Assembly (NCBI RefSeq): GCF_014256275.1
Contig: NZ_JACCFE010000002.1
Location: 6,759,501-6,823,500, forward strand
Origin: Rhodococcus sp. 4CII
GTDB lineage: Bacteria > Actinomycetota > Actinomycetes > Mycobacteriales > Mycobacteriaceae
Reading direction: 5' to 3'
Length of the DNA stretch: 64,000 bases
Shown here: one piece after another, positions 38,574-46,667 of the stretch
Position numbering within the stretch: the stretch's first letter is position 1
How the letters are laid out: each line of letters opens with the position of its first letter
Position numbers and translations under genes: made by a program
The notes under the pieces: generated by a model
What the model was told of the DNA's origin: nothing
Database searches by the model: none
Seen by the model: only the letters and a program-made list of their open reading frames with translations

Positions 38574-39454
38574 CGGCGGATCGACCGGCATTGCGGACGG
38601 GCGACGGTGACACGAGGCTCAGTTTCGGATCGAATCTGAGCTCGTTCACCGAGTTTCTGCGCGGTCACGCACCAGAATTGCTGCCGGAGAATCGGATCGG
38701 CCATCGTTCGCACTCGACACGGGGTGGTGACGGGATGGACAGCGGTGATCTCGCACCGCACGGAACGACGATCGTGGCGCTCACCTACAAGGGTGGCGTT
38801 CTGCTCGCCGGCGACCGGCGTGCGACCCAGGGCAACCTGATCGCGAGCCGGGACGTCGAGAAGGTGTACGTCACCGACGAGTATTCGGCGGCCGGTATCG
38901 CCGGCACCGCGGGCATCGCGATCGAACTGGTTCGCCTGTTCGCCGTCGAACTCGAGCACTACGAGAAGATCGAGGGCGTCCCCCTGACCTTCGACGGCAA
39001 GGCCAACCGGCTGGCGTCGATGGTGCGGGGCAACCTCGGCGCGGCGATGCAGGGTCTCGCGGTGGTTCCGTTGCTCGTCGGCTACGACCTCGACGCGGAC
39101 GACGAGGCCCGCGCGGGCCGCATCGTCTCGTACGATGTCGTGGGCGGCCGGTACGAGGAACGCGCTGGATACCACGCGGTCGGTTCGGGATCGCTGTTCG
39201 CGAAGTCGGCACTGAAGAAGATCTACTCGCCGGACAGCGACGAGGAGACCGCCCTGCGGGCGGCCGTCGAATCGCTGTACGACGCAGCAGACGACGATTC
39301 GGCCACCGGTGGACCCGATCTCACCCGGGGTATCTACCCGACCGCGGTCACCATCACCCAGGCCGGCGCTGTAGTCGTGCCCGAGGAGACGACGTCCGAG
39401 TTGGCTCGGCGGATCGTCACCGAGCGCACCGAAGAAGGGGGGTCCGCGCGATGA
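38570..39454 (+). CDS. prcB: 20S proteasome beta subunit PrcB
   Basis: Encodes 294 residues. The propeptide (1-65) is removed at HG-TTIVAL, exposing catalytic Thr66. KGGVLLAGDRRATQG holds the Asp/Lys pair of the active site. It forms the inner beta rings of the 20S proteasome with Ntn hydrolase activity. The start is GTG overlapping the pup stop; a later start would remove most of the propeptide. The stop overlaps the prcA ATG (ATGA), so pup-prcB-prcA is one unit. Confidence 0.96.
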   Translation: MTADRPALRTGDGDTRLSFGSNLSSFTEFLRGHAPELLPENRIGHRSHSTRGGDGMDSGDLAPHGTTIVALTYKGGVLLAGDRRATQGNLIASRDVEKVYVTDEYSAAGIAGTAGIAIELVRLFAVELEHYEKIEGVPLTFDGKANRLASMVRGNLGAAMQGLAVVPLLVGYDLDADDEARAGRIVSYDVVGGRYEERAGYHAVGSGSLFAKSALKKIYSPDSDEETALRAAVESLYDAADDDSATGGPDLTRGIYPTAVTITQAGAVVVPEETTSELARRIVTERTEEGGSAR

Positions 39455-40278
39455 CCATGCCGTATTACGCCTCCGCCGAGCAGATCATGCGGGACCGCTC
39501 CGAGTTGGCGCGCAAGGGGATTGCCCGGGGACGCAGCGTCGTGGTGCTCACGTTCCGCGACGGTGTCCTGTTCGTCGCCGAGAATCCGTCCACGGCGCTG
39601 CACAAGGTGAGCGAACTGTACGACCGGCTCGGCTTCGCGGCCGTCGGCAAGTACAACGAGTTCGAGAACCTGCGGCGCGCCGGAATCGTCCACGCCGACA
39701 TGCGCGGCTACTCCTACGATCGCCGCGACGTCACGGGCCGGTCCCTGGCCAACGCGTACGCGCAAACCCTCGGCACGATCTTCACCGAGCAACCCAAGCC
39801 GTACGAGGTGGAGATCTGTGTTGCCGAGGTCGGGCGCGTGGGCAGCCCGAAGCCGCCCCAGCTGTACCGCATCACCTACGACGGGTCCATCGTCGACGAG
39901 CAGCATTTCGTCGTGATGGGCGGCACGACCGAGCCGATCGCGACCGCCATGCGCGAGTCGTACCGGGCCGACCTCGATCTCGAGTCGGCGGTCGGTGTCG
40001 CCGTCAACGCGTTGCGTCAAGGGGGTGCCGGGGAAGGCGAGAAGCGGAACGTCGACGTGGCCAGCCTCGAGGTGGCCGTGCTCGATCAGTCCCGGCCTCG
40101 CCGGGCGTTCCGGAGAATCGCCGGCGCCGCGCTCGAGCAGTTGGTTCCTGCGGCCCCGGCGGCCGCCTCCGAGCCCCCTGCGGATTCGAAGGCGGCGCCC
40201 GAGGCGAAGCCGACCATCGGTGCCGAGGCGAAGCCGACCGGCGGTGCCGAGGCGAAGCCGACCGACTCTCAGGACTGA
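39451..40278 (+). CDS. prcA: 20S proteasome alpha subunit PrcA with tandem-repeat tail
   Basis: Encodes 275 residues. The alpha-subunit N terminus MTMPYYASAEQIMRDRSELARKGI forms the gate; FRDGVLFVAENPS and the rest resemble PrcB without a catalytic Thr. The outer alpha rings receive the C termini of Arc. The last ~45 residues are a low-complexity tail with about three copies of AEAKPT(G/I)G, ending in DSQD. It is longer than the plain mycobacterial tail. The end overlaps by 10 bases the convergent PAP2 gene. Confidence 0.95.
   Translation: MTMPYYASAEQIMRDRSELARKGIARGRSVVVLTFRDGVLFVAENPSTALHKVSELYDRLGFAAVGKYNEFENLRRAGIVHADMRGYSYDRRDVTGRSLANAYAQTLGTIFTEQPKPYEVEICVAEVGRVGSPKPPQLYRITYDGSIVDEQHFVVMGGTTEPIATAMRESYRADLDLESAVGVAVNALRQGGAGEGEKRNVDVASLEVAVLDQSRPRRAFRRIAGAALEQLVPAAPAAASEPPADSKAAPEAKPTIGAEAKPTGGAEAKPTDSQD
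40198..40263 (+). repeat. 24-nt tandem repeat in the prcA 3' end
   Basis: Almost three copies of a 24-base unit (GAGGCGAAGCCGACC plus nine bases) encode the AEAKPTGG repeats at the end of PrcA. Copies differ at a few bases, so the array may change length by slippage. Confidence 0.7.
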
Positions 40279-41735
40279 GGTCGGTACACCGCGATCGCCT
40301 CGGGCACCGTCCGGAAGTCGAAGCGGCGGGCGTCGGCCACCACTTCGCCGTCGGTGGCGAGGGCGACCGGCGCGCCGTTCACCCGGACGGTGACCCGGGG
40401 GACCAATGCGTGCACGTACACCCGACTGCTTCCGAGTGTCCCGGTCGCGGCCGCGAACAGGAGCCGCGGCCGGGATGCCCGGCGGTCCGCCCGCACGTAC
40501 CGGACGTCGAGCAGCCCACCGGTGATGGCCGGGCGCGACATCGGAACCTGATCGGACGGCGAATACCGACCGTTCCCGACGAACAACATCCAGACCTGCA
40601 CGGGCCGCCCGTCGATGGTGACGGCGAGCGGAGTTGCCGCGGAGAGAATCCGGATCATCGCCGCACTTGCTGCCGGCCACTTCCCGTAACGGGGTTGCCA
40701 CTTCTCCCGCAGTCGCACCGCGTCGGGGTATCCACCGAGGCTGGCGGTGTTGAGGAACGGCGCGGATTCCGACACATCGGTGTGGACCACCGCCTGGTCG
40801 ACGAGAACCGCTTGCCCGGTCTCGACGGCGGTTGCCGTGCCGGAGATGTCGGTGACGCCGACGTCCCGGGCGAAGTGGTTGAGCGTTCCGCCCGGGAACA
40901 CTGCCAGCGGTAACCGGTGACGCGCGGCCGCCGCGGCGACGGCGACCACGGTCCCGTCTCCACCACACACGCCGAGGGCTCGCGGCTGCGTGTCGGCCAC
41001 CCAGGCGTCGAGTTGCTCGGCGAAATCGCGGTCCGTGTCCAAGGTACGCACGTCGGCCTTGGGGAGAGCAGTCGCGATCTCCTCGCGGGGGTCGACGCCG
41101 TCCGGCCCCGATTCCGGGTTGACCAGGACGAGCAGGTCCTCACCGCCGGGCAGTGCGGGCGCGTCGACGGACGGTCCCAGCTCCGCTGGTTCCTCCGGGC
41201 GCACCGCCCACCACCGGCGGGTACCGGCCGCGACGGCCCCACCGAGGGCGAGTCCGGCGAGCACGTCCGACGGCCAGTGCACACCGTTGTGCACCCGGGA
41301 GTAGGCGACCGCAGCGGCGAGGGGCGCCACGACGGCCGCGGCCGCGGGCGATTCCAGGGCGACGCCGGTGGTGAACGCGGCCGCCGACGCCGAGTGTCCC
41401 GACGGGAAGGACGAGGACCGGGGAATCTCCACCCCGCGCAGCACGTTCGCCCAGACCCGCGGGGGTGGTCGCCGCCGCGGAAACACCGGTTTGAGGATGC
41501 CGTTGGCGAGGCCGCTCGCCAGCCCCAGTGACAGCAGGCCTCGCACACCGCCCCTGCGGGCACGCCCGCCGACCAGTCCCAGTACGGCCGCCACGGACCA
41601 CCACAGAATGCCCTTGTCGGCGGCCCGGCTGAGGAAGCGCATCAACCGGTCGACGTGGGACGGGTTCAGATTCGCGCTGCGGTCGAACAGGATCTCGTCT
41701 GCCCGGTGGATGCGGCGTAGATGTGGGTTCACCAC
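40269..41735 (-). CDS. PAP2 phosphatase - diacylglycerol kinase fusion
   Basis: Encodes 488 residues. The N-terminal half is a membrane PAP2 phosphatase with the three motifs KPVFPRRRPPPR, FPSGHSASAA and SRVHNGVHWPSDVLAG. The C-terminal half is a DAGK/lipid kinase with ALGVCGGDGTVVAV and AVFPGGTLNHFARD. The pair suggests interconversion of phosphatidate-type lipids. It lies between prcA and pafA on the opposite strand, so it belongs to no proteasome transcript. It is joined to prcA tail to tail with a 10-base overlap. Such fusions are common in Corynebacteriales. Confidence 0.88.
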   Translation of the reverse strand: MVNPHLRRIHRADEILFDRSANLNPSHVDRLMRFLSRAADKGILWWSVAAVLGLVGGRARRGGVRGLLSLGLASGLANGILKPVFPRRRPPPRVWANVLRGVEIPRSSSFPSGHSASAAAFTTGVALESPAAAAVVAPLAAAVAYSRVHNGVHWPSDVLAGLALGGAVAAGTRRWWAVRPEEPAELGPSVDAPALPGGEDLLVLVNPESGPDGVDPREEIATALPKADVRTLDTDRDFAEQLDAWVADTQPRALGVCGGDGTVVAVAAAAARHRLPLAVFPGGTLNHFARDVGVTDISGTATAVETGQAVLVDQAVVHTDVSESAPFLNTASLGGYPDAVRLREKWQPRYGKWPAASAAMIRILSAATPLAVTIDGRPVQVWMLFVGNGRYSPSDQVPMSRPAITGGLLDVRYVRADRRASRPRLLFAAATGTLGSSRVYVHALVPRVTVRVNGAPVALATDGEVVADARRFDFRTVPEAIAVYRPQS

Positions 41736-41796
41736 CTCAGCGTATGCGTGGTGCGTTGCCGAACCGTTTTAACGCTCCGCCGGGTGATCCGCGTTG

Positions 41797-41802
41797 TACT
41801 CT
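41797..41802 (+). promoter_or_regulatory. Leaderless -10 (TACTCT) of pafA
   Basis: TACTCT ends six bases before GTG 41809 in a 73-base divergent gap. No ribosome site precedes the GTG. Confidence 0.55.
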
Positions 41803-41808
41803 CGAGGT

Positions 41809-43167
41809 GTGCAGCGACGAATCATGGGAATTGAGACAGAGTTCGGTGTGACGTGCACCTTCCATGGTCACAGGCGACTGAGCCCGGACGAGGTTGCGCG
41901 CTACCTGTTCCGGCGGGTGGTGTCGTGGGGCCGCAGCTCCAACGTCTTCCTCCGGAACGGTGCCCGCCTGTATCTTGACGTCGGCTCGCACCCCGAATAT
42001 GCGACGGCCGAGTGTGACAACCTCATCCAGTTGGTCAATCACGACCGGGCGGGTGAGCGAGTTCTCGAGGAGCTGTTGATCGACGCCGAACAGCGGCTCG
42101 CCGAAGAAGGCATCGGCGGCGACATCTACCTGTTCAAGAACAACACGGATTCGGCAGGCAATTCGTACGGCTGTCACGAGAACTTCCTCGTGGCCCGGGC
42201 CGGCGAGTTCTCCCGGATCTCGGACGTGCTGCTCCCGTTCCTGGTCACGCGGCAGCTGATCTGTGGCGCCGGCAAGGTCCTGCAGACGCCGAAGGCGGCC
42301 ACGTTCTGTCTGTCGCAGCGCGCCGAGCACATCTGGGAGGGTGTGTCGTCGGCGACCACACGGTCGCGGCCCATCATCAACACCCGCGACGAACCGCACG
42401 CGGACGCGGAGAAGTACCGTCGCCTCCACGTCATCGTCGGCGATTCGAACATGTCCGAATCCACCACCATGCTGAAGGTGGGTACGGCTGCTCTCGTCCT
42501 CGAGATGATCGAGGCCGGGGTGTCGTTCCGTGATTTCGCGCTCGACAACCCGATCCGCGCTATCCGTGAGGTCAGCCACGACGTGACTGGACGTCGCCCG
42601 GTGCGGCTGGCCGGCGGCCGGCAGGCCAGCGCTCTCGACATCCAGCGGGAGTACCACGCGCGTGCGGTCGAACACCTGCAGAACCGCGACCCCGATCCGC
42701 AGGTCACGCAGGTGGTGGACCTGTGGGGCCGGATGCTCGACGCCGTCGAGACGCAGGACTTCGCGAAGGTCGACACCGAGATCGACTGGGTGATCAAGCG
42801 CAAGTTGTTCCAGCGCTATCAGGACCGGCACGGCTTCGAGCTGGCCGACCCGAAGATCGCGCAGCTGGATCTGGCGTATCACGACATCAAACGCGGTCGC
42901 GGTGTGTTCGACGTGCTGCAGCGCAAGGGGCTCGTGAAGCGGATCACCGAGGACGAGACGATCGAGGCGGCGGTCGACACCCCGCCGCAGACCACGCGGG
43001 CGAAGCTGCGCGGCGAGTTCATCACTGCCGCGCAGGAGGCCGGTCGCGACTTCACGGTCGACTGGGTGCATCTCAAGCTCAACGACCAGGCCCAGCGGAC
43101 CGTGCTGTGCAAAGACCCGTTCCGGTCGGTCGACGAGCGAGTGGAGCGGCTGATTGCCTCGATGTAG
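41809..43167 (+). CDS. pafA: Pup ligase PafA
   Basis: Encodes 452 residues of the same fold as Dop but without the Dop-loop. MGIETEFGVTC begins the catalytic core, and INTRDEPHADAEKYRRLHVIVGDSNMSE is the metal/ATP-binding region. It phosphorylates the Pup C-terminal Glu and joins it to a substrate lysine. GTG 41809 is preferred over an upstream in-frame TTG because the -10 is six bases away. It is followed by pafB after 47 bases with its own promoter. Confidence 0.96.
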   Translation: MQRRIMGIETEFGVTCTFHGHRRLSPDEVARYLFRRVVSWGRSSNVFLRNGARLYLDVGSHPEYATAECDNLIQLVNHDRAGERVLEELLIDAEQRLAEEGIGGDIYLFKNNTDSAGNSYGCHENFLVARAGEFSRISDVLLPFLVTRQLICGAGKVLQTPKAATFCLSQRAEHIWEGVSSATTRSRPIINTRDEPHADAEKYRRLHVIVGDSNMSESTTMLKVGTAALVLEMIEAGVSFRDFALDNPIRAIREVSHDVTGRRPVRLAGGRQASALDIQREYHARAVEHLQNRDPDPQVTQVVDLWGRMLDAVETQDFAKVDTEIDWVIKRKLFQRYQDRHGFELADPKIAQLDLAYHDIKRGRGVFDVLQRKGLVKRITEDETIEAAVDTPPQTTRAKLRGEFITAAQEAGRDFTVDWVHLKLNDQAQRTVLCKDPFRSVDERVERLIASM

Positions 43168-43201
43168 CCGCGCTGAGGGAGTCCGGAACGGGCTCACCCA
43201 C

Positions 43202-43207
43202 TAGGCT
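43202..43207 (+). promoter_or_regulatory. Leaderless -10 (TAGGCT) of pafBC
   Basis: TAGGCT ends seven bases before GTG 43215, so pafBC can be expressed apart from pafA. Confidence 0.6.
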
Positions 43208-43214
43208 TCCGGGC

Positions 43215-44207
43215 GTGCCGACTTCCAAGATCGAGCGCTTGATGAACCTGGTGATCTGTTTGCTGTCCACCAGACAGTTCCTCACCGCCGAGAAGATTCG
43301 CGAGAGCGTTGCCGGGTACGCCGACTCCGCCAGCGACGAGGCGTTCAGCCGCATGTTCGAACGCGACAAGAACGAACTACGGGATCTCGGTGTTCCGCTG
43401 GAGACGGGGCAGGCGTCGCGATTCTCGACGGTGGAGGGCTACCGCATCAACCGCAACGCGTACGAGCTGCCCGACATCGACCTCAGCCAGGAGGAGTCGG
43501 CGGCGGTCGCGGTCGCGGTCCAGTTGTGGGAGTCGCCCGAGTTGACGTCGGCCGCCCAGGGGGCGTTGCTCAAGCTGAGGGCGGCCGGTGTGCAGGTGGA
43601 TCCGGACTCGGCGGCTACTCCGATCACCGCCGTCCCGGCCCGGACCCGCGGCTCCGAGCCGGCGCTCGGGAAGTTGCTTGCGGCCGTCGACGCCGGCCGC
43701 GCCGTGCACTTCCCGCACCGCGGTGCCCTCAACGAGCCGTACATCGAGCGCACCGTGGAACCCTGGGGTGTCGTCACGGCGCACGGCCGGTGGTATCTCG
43801 TCGGTCACGACGTCGACCGGGGCGCGGTCCGGACGTTCCGGCTGTCGCGAATCGGCGACGATGTGCGGGAGTTCGGACCGTCGGGGGCCGTGCACAAACC
43901 GGCTGGTGTGGACCTGCGGGAGATCGTGGACCGCGTCACCGGTTCGGGGGAGGTCACCGGGACCGCCACGGTGTGGGTGGCCGAGGGACGCGCCCAGGAA
44001 CTGCGCCGGCTGGGGACGGCGACAGGGGTGAAGCAGGTGAACGAGCGCAGCGGCACCGTGCTCGAGATCCCGGTCCGCTCCCGGGACTGGATTGCGCGGC
44101 TGGTCGCCGGCCACGGCGCGGACGCCCTGGTCCTCGACCCGCCCGAACTACGCCACGATGTGCTGACCAAACTGAAGGATGCCGCAGGGGACGGGGGCAC
44201 GTCGTGA
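43215..44207 (+). CDS. pafB: Transcriptional regulator PafB (WYL domain)
   Basis: Encodes 330 residues. An N-terminal winged helix (KIERLMNLVICLLSTRQFLTAEKIRESV, then FSRMFERDKNELRDLGVPLE) is followed by a WYL domain with PYIERTVEPWGVVTAHGRWYLVGHD and a C-terminal extension. With PafC it forms the activator of the RecA-independent DNA damage response in mycobacteria. GTG start at 43215 from a leaderless promoter. The stop overlaps the pafC GTG. Confidence 0.93.
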   Translation: MPTSKIERLMNLVICLLSTRQFLTAEKIRESVAGYADSASDEAFSRMFERDKNELRDLGVPLETGQASRFSTVEGYRINRNAYELPDIDLSQEESAAVAVAVQLWESPELTSAAQGALLKLRAAGVQVDPDSAATPITAVPARTRGSEPALGKLLAAVDAGRAVHFPHRGALNEPYIERTVEPWGVVTAHGRWYLVGHDVDRGAVRTFRLSRIGDDVREFGPSGAVHKPAGVDLREIVDRVTGSGEVTGTATVWVAEGRAQELRRLGTATGVKQVNERSGTVLEIPVRSRDWIARLVAGHGADALVLDPPELRHDVLTKLKDAAGDGGTS

Positions 44208-45184
44208 GCAACAGGCTGTCGTCGAGACTGTCGCGGCTCCTCAATCTGGTGCCCTACTTCATCGCGAACCCCGGGATGAGTGCGGCCGAGGCCGCCGCGG
44301 AACTGGGCGTCACCACCACACAGCTGATGTCCGATCTCAATCAGCTCTGGGTGTGTGGGCTGCCCGGATACGGTCCGGGCGACCTCATCGACCTCTCGTT
44401 CTCCGAGGAGAGCATCGAGGTGACGTTCTCGGCGGGCATCGACCGACCGCTGCGGTTGACCTCGACGGAGGCGACGGCCCTGCTGATTGCACTGCGTTCG
44501 CTGGTGGAGATGCCGGGGATGGTCGACCCGTCGGCGGCGCACAGTGCGATCGCCAAGATCGAGGATGCCGCGGGCACCGCGGCGGCCCGCGCGACGGTGA
44601 CTCCGACGTCGGAGCGGGATGCAGCGGACGACGTGGCGGAAGACCCGATCGCCGCCGCGGTGCGATCCGCGCTCCATCGCCGCCGTGCTCTGCACCTGAC
44701 GTACTACTCGGCGTCCCGGGACCGGGTCACCGAGCGGACCGTGGATCCGGTGCGGATCGTGCTCGTCGACAATCACAGTTATCTGCAGGCGTGGTGCAGG
44801 CAGGCCGAGGGGGTCCGGTTGTTCCGGCTCGACCGGATCGACGCGGCCACCGAACTGGACGAGCCGTCGAACCCGCCCGCGCAGGCCCTCGTGCGGGATT
44901 CCAACCTCGAACTGTTCAGCGGCGACGCGTCGCTGCCGCAGGCACTACTGCGCATCGGTGCCGACTGCGTGTGGGTGCTCGACTACTACCCGATGGATGT
45001 CCGCACGGTCGCCGCCGACGGCTCGGTCGAGGCGAGCATGAGCTACGGGGCACTCGAGTGGATGGCGCGACTGGTCCTCGGGTTCAGTTCCGGAATCACG
45101 GTGCTCGGACCGCCGGAACTGGTCGACGAGGTGCGACGCCGGGCGGTGGAGGCGTTGTCGGCGTACGACGCCGTCGAGGCGTGA
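44204..45184 (+). CDS. pafC: Transcriptional regulator PafC (WYL domain)
   Basis: Encodes 326 residues. Winged helix: LSRLLNLVPYFIANPGMSAAEAAAELGVTTTQLMSDLNQL; WYL domain: LHLTYYSASRDRVTERTVDPVRIVLVDNHSYLQAWCRQ; C-terminal extension follows. It works with PafB, as indicated by the GTGA overlap. The next gene, a ketopantoate-reductase-like protein, is also coupled by a GTGA overlap, which is not usual for pafC in mycobacteria. Confidence 0.93.
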   Translation: MSNRLSSRLSRLLNLVPYFIANPGMSAAEAAAELGVTTTQLMSDLNQLWVCGLPGYGPGDLIDLSFSEESIEVTFSAGIDRPLRLTSTEATALLIALRSLVEMPGMVDPSAAHSAIAKIEDAAGTAAARATVTPTSERDAADDVAEDPIAAAVRSALHRRRALHLTYYSASRDRVTERTVDPVRIVLVDNHSYLQAWCRQAEGVRLFRLDRIDAATELDEPSNPPAQALVRDSNLELFSGDASLPQALLRIGADCVWVLDYYPMDVRTVAADGSVEASMSYGALEWMARLVLGFSSGITVLGPPELVDEVRRRAVEALSAYDAVEA

Positions 45185-46245
45185 ACGACGCCGTGCGTGC
45201 GCCGCGGGTCAGCGTGTTCGGCGCGGGCAGCATCGGTTGCTATCTCGGGGGTCGACTCGCGGCGGCCGGCGCCGAGGTCACGCTGATCGGCCGTGAGCAC
45301 ATCGGCTCGGAGATCCGCGCTCATGGGTTGCGCCTGACGGACCTGCACGGCGCGGACATCCGGGTCGGTGCCTCCGACCTCGCCTTCACCACCGGCCCCG
45401 AGTCGGCGGCCACCGCCGATCTCGTTCTCGTCGCGGTGAAATCGGCGGGCACACCGGCGGCGGGGGTCGCTCTGGCACCGGTGCTCGGTCCCGGCACGGT
45501 GGTGGTGAGCACGCAGAACGGGCTGGGCAACGCGGACACCCTGCGTGCGGCGTTGCCGGGGCACGTCGTTCTGGCGGCGACGGTGCTGTTCAACGTGGTG
45601 CACCGCGGCGACGGACATTTCCATCAGGGCTCCGAGGGCGACCTCGAGATCGAGCAGCATCCGGCGGTCGGCGCCGTCGCGCCGATGTTCGGCGACGCCG
45701 GGCTTCCCCTGCACGCCCGCGAGGATTTCCGTGCCGTGCAGTGGGCGAAATTGCTGCTCAATTTGAACAACGCGGTCAACGCCCTGTCCGGTCTGCCGCT
45801 CCGCGAGGAGTTGTCGCGGCGGCCGTTCCGGCGCGTTCTCGCGCTGGCGCAGCGAGAAGCGCTCGCGCTCCTGGCTGCCCGCGGCATCGCTGTCGCCAAG
45901 CTCACACCGCTGCCGCCGCGATGGATTCCCCGGTTGCTGACCGTCCCGGACGGGGTGTTCCGGGTGGCGGGCAGCCGGATGCTGGCCATCGACCCGCACG
46001 CGCGGTCGTCGATGTGGGACGACCTCGAGGCGGGCAGGCGCACCGAGGTGGACTGGATCAGCGGGGAGGTCGTGCGGCTGGCGGCGACGTCTGGCACGGT
46101 AGCCCCGGTAAATGCGCGATTGGTCGAACTGATCCGCGAGGCGGAGGCGGGCGGCAATCGGCACTGGGCCGGGGATGCCCTCCTCGCAGACCTCCGCGCC
46201 CAGCGGGCACCCAGGAATCCGGCAGGCAAACGGCAGCGCAACTAG
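45181..46245 (+). CDS. 2-dehydropantoate 2-reductase family protein
   Basis: Encodes 354 residues. N-terminal Rossmann NADP-binding motif VFGAGSIGCYLGGRLAAAGAEVTLIGR, then VLVAVKSAGTP and VVSTQNGLGNADTLRAAL. The C-terminal helical domain has WAKLLLNLNNAVNALSGLPL and SSMWDDLEAGRRTEVDWISGEV, the characteristic ketopantoate reductase end. It may serve pantothenate synthesis (NADPH-dependent reduction of ketopantoate), but paralogues with other substrates are common, so no gene symbol is given. Translation is coupled to pafC. Confidence 0.8.
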   Translation: MNDAVRAPRVSVFGAGSIGCYLGGRLAAAGAEVTLIGREHIGSEIRAHGLRLTDLHGADIRVGASDLAFTTGPESAATADLVLVAVKSAGTPAAGVALAPVLGPGTVVVSTQNGLGNADTLRAALPGHVVLAATVLFNVVHRGDGHFHQGSEGDLEIEQHPAVGAVAPMFGDAGLPLHAREDFRAVQWAKLLLNLNNAVNALSGLPLREELSRRPFRRVLALAQREALALLAARGIAVAKLTPLPPRWIPRLLTVPDGVFRVAGSRMLAIDPHARSSMWDDLEAGRRTEVDWISGEVVRLAATSGTVAPVNARLVELIREAEAGGNRHWAGDALLADLRAQRAPRNPAGKRQRN

Positions 46246-46280
46246 CCAGTTTCGACCGGGCTGGTGCCGTGTATGTCCGG

Positions 46281-46286
46281 TAGCAT
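46281..46286 (+). promoter_or_regulatory. Probable -10 (TAGCAT) of tatAC
   Basis: TAGCAT precedes the tatA ATG (46318) by 31 bases, leaving a short leader with a strong TTTTGGAGG ribosome site. Confidence 0.45.
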
Positions 46287-46317
46287 CGGGGTCACCTGAT
46301 CTTTTGGAGGTTTCATC

Positions 46318-46596
46318 ATGGGAGCCATGAGCCCCTGGCACTGGGCCATCGTTGCGCTGGTCGTCGTCATCCTGTTCGGTTCCAAGAAGCTGCCCGATGC
46401 GGCTCGTGGACTCGGCCGCTCGCTCCGCATCTTCAAGAGCGAAGTCAAGGAAATGCAGAACGACAACAGCAGCAGCCCGGCGCCCACCGCGCAGCCGAGC
46501 GCGCCCGCCGAGCTGCCCGTGGCAGACACCACGACCGCCCCGGTGACTCCGCCGGCGCCCGTGCAGCCGCAGCACACCGAGCCGAAGTCGGCGTAG
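46318..46596 (+). CDS. tatA: Sec-independent protein translocase subunit TatA
   Basis: Encodes 92 residues. One N-terminal membrane helix (WHWAIVALVVVILFG), the conserved FGSKKLPDAARGLGRSLRIFKSEVKEM hinge and amphipathic helix, then an Ala/Pro-rich tail. TatA oligomerises to make the pore for folded proteins. It is followed by tatC after 71 bases. A tatB is not in the window, as usual for actinobacteria where it lies elsewhere. Confidence 0.95.
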   Translation: MGAMSPWHWAIVALVVVILFGSKKLPDAARGLGRSLRIFKSEVKEMQNDNSSSPAPTAQPSAPAELPVADTTTAPVTPPAPVQPQHTEPKSA

Positions 46597-46610
46597 CCCG
46601 AGCCGCCTGA

Positions 46611-46638
46611 CAACCGGGGTGACACGTCACCCCGGTTG
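46611..46638. terminator. Hairpin between tatA and tatC (attenuator or partial terminator)
   Basis: CAACCGGGGTGAC (46611-46623) pairs perfectly with GTCACCCCGGTTG (46626-46638) with a two-base loop, 13 pairs. It starts 14 bases after the tatA stop. It could reduce read-through so that TatA exceeds TatC, or stabilise the tatA mRNA. Confidence 0.6.
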
Positions 46639-46667
46639 ACTGCTGACCGAGACTAGGGCGAATAACA

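Noticed and set aside
33784..46245. Proteasome locus as a new system
   Set aside because: All core members match the described Pup-proteasome system; only the added genes are unusual.
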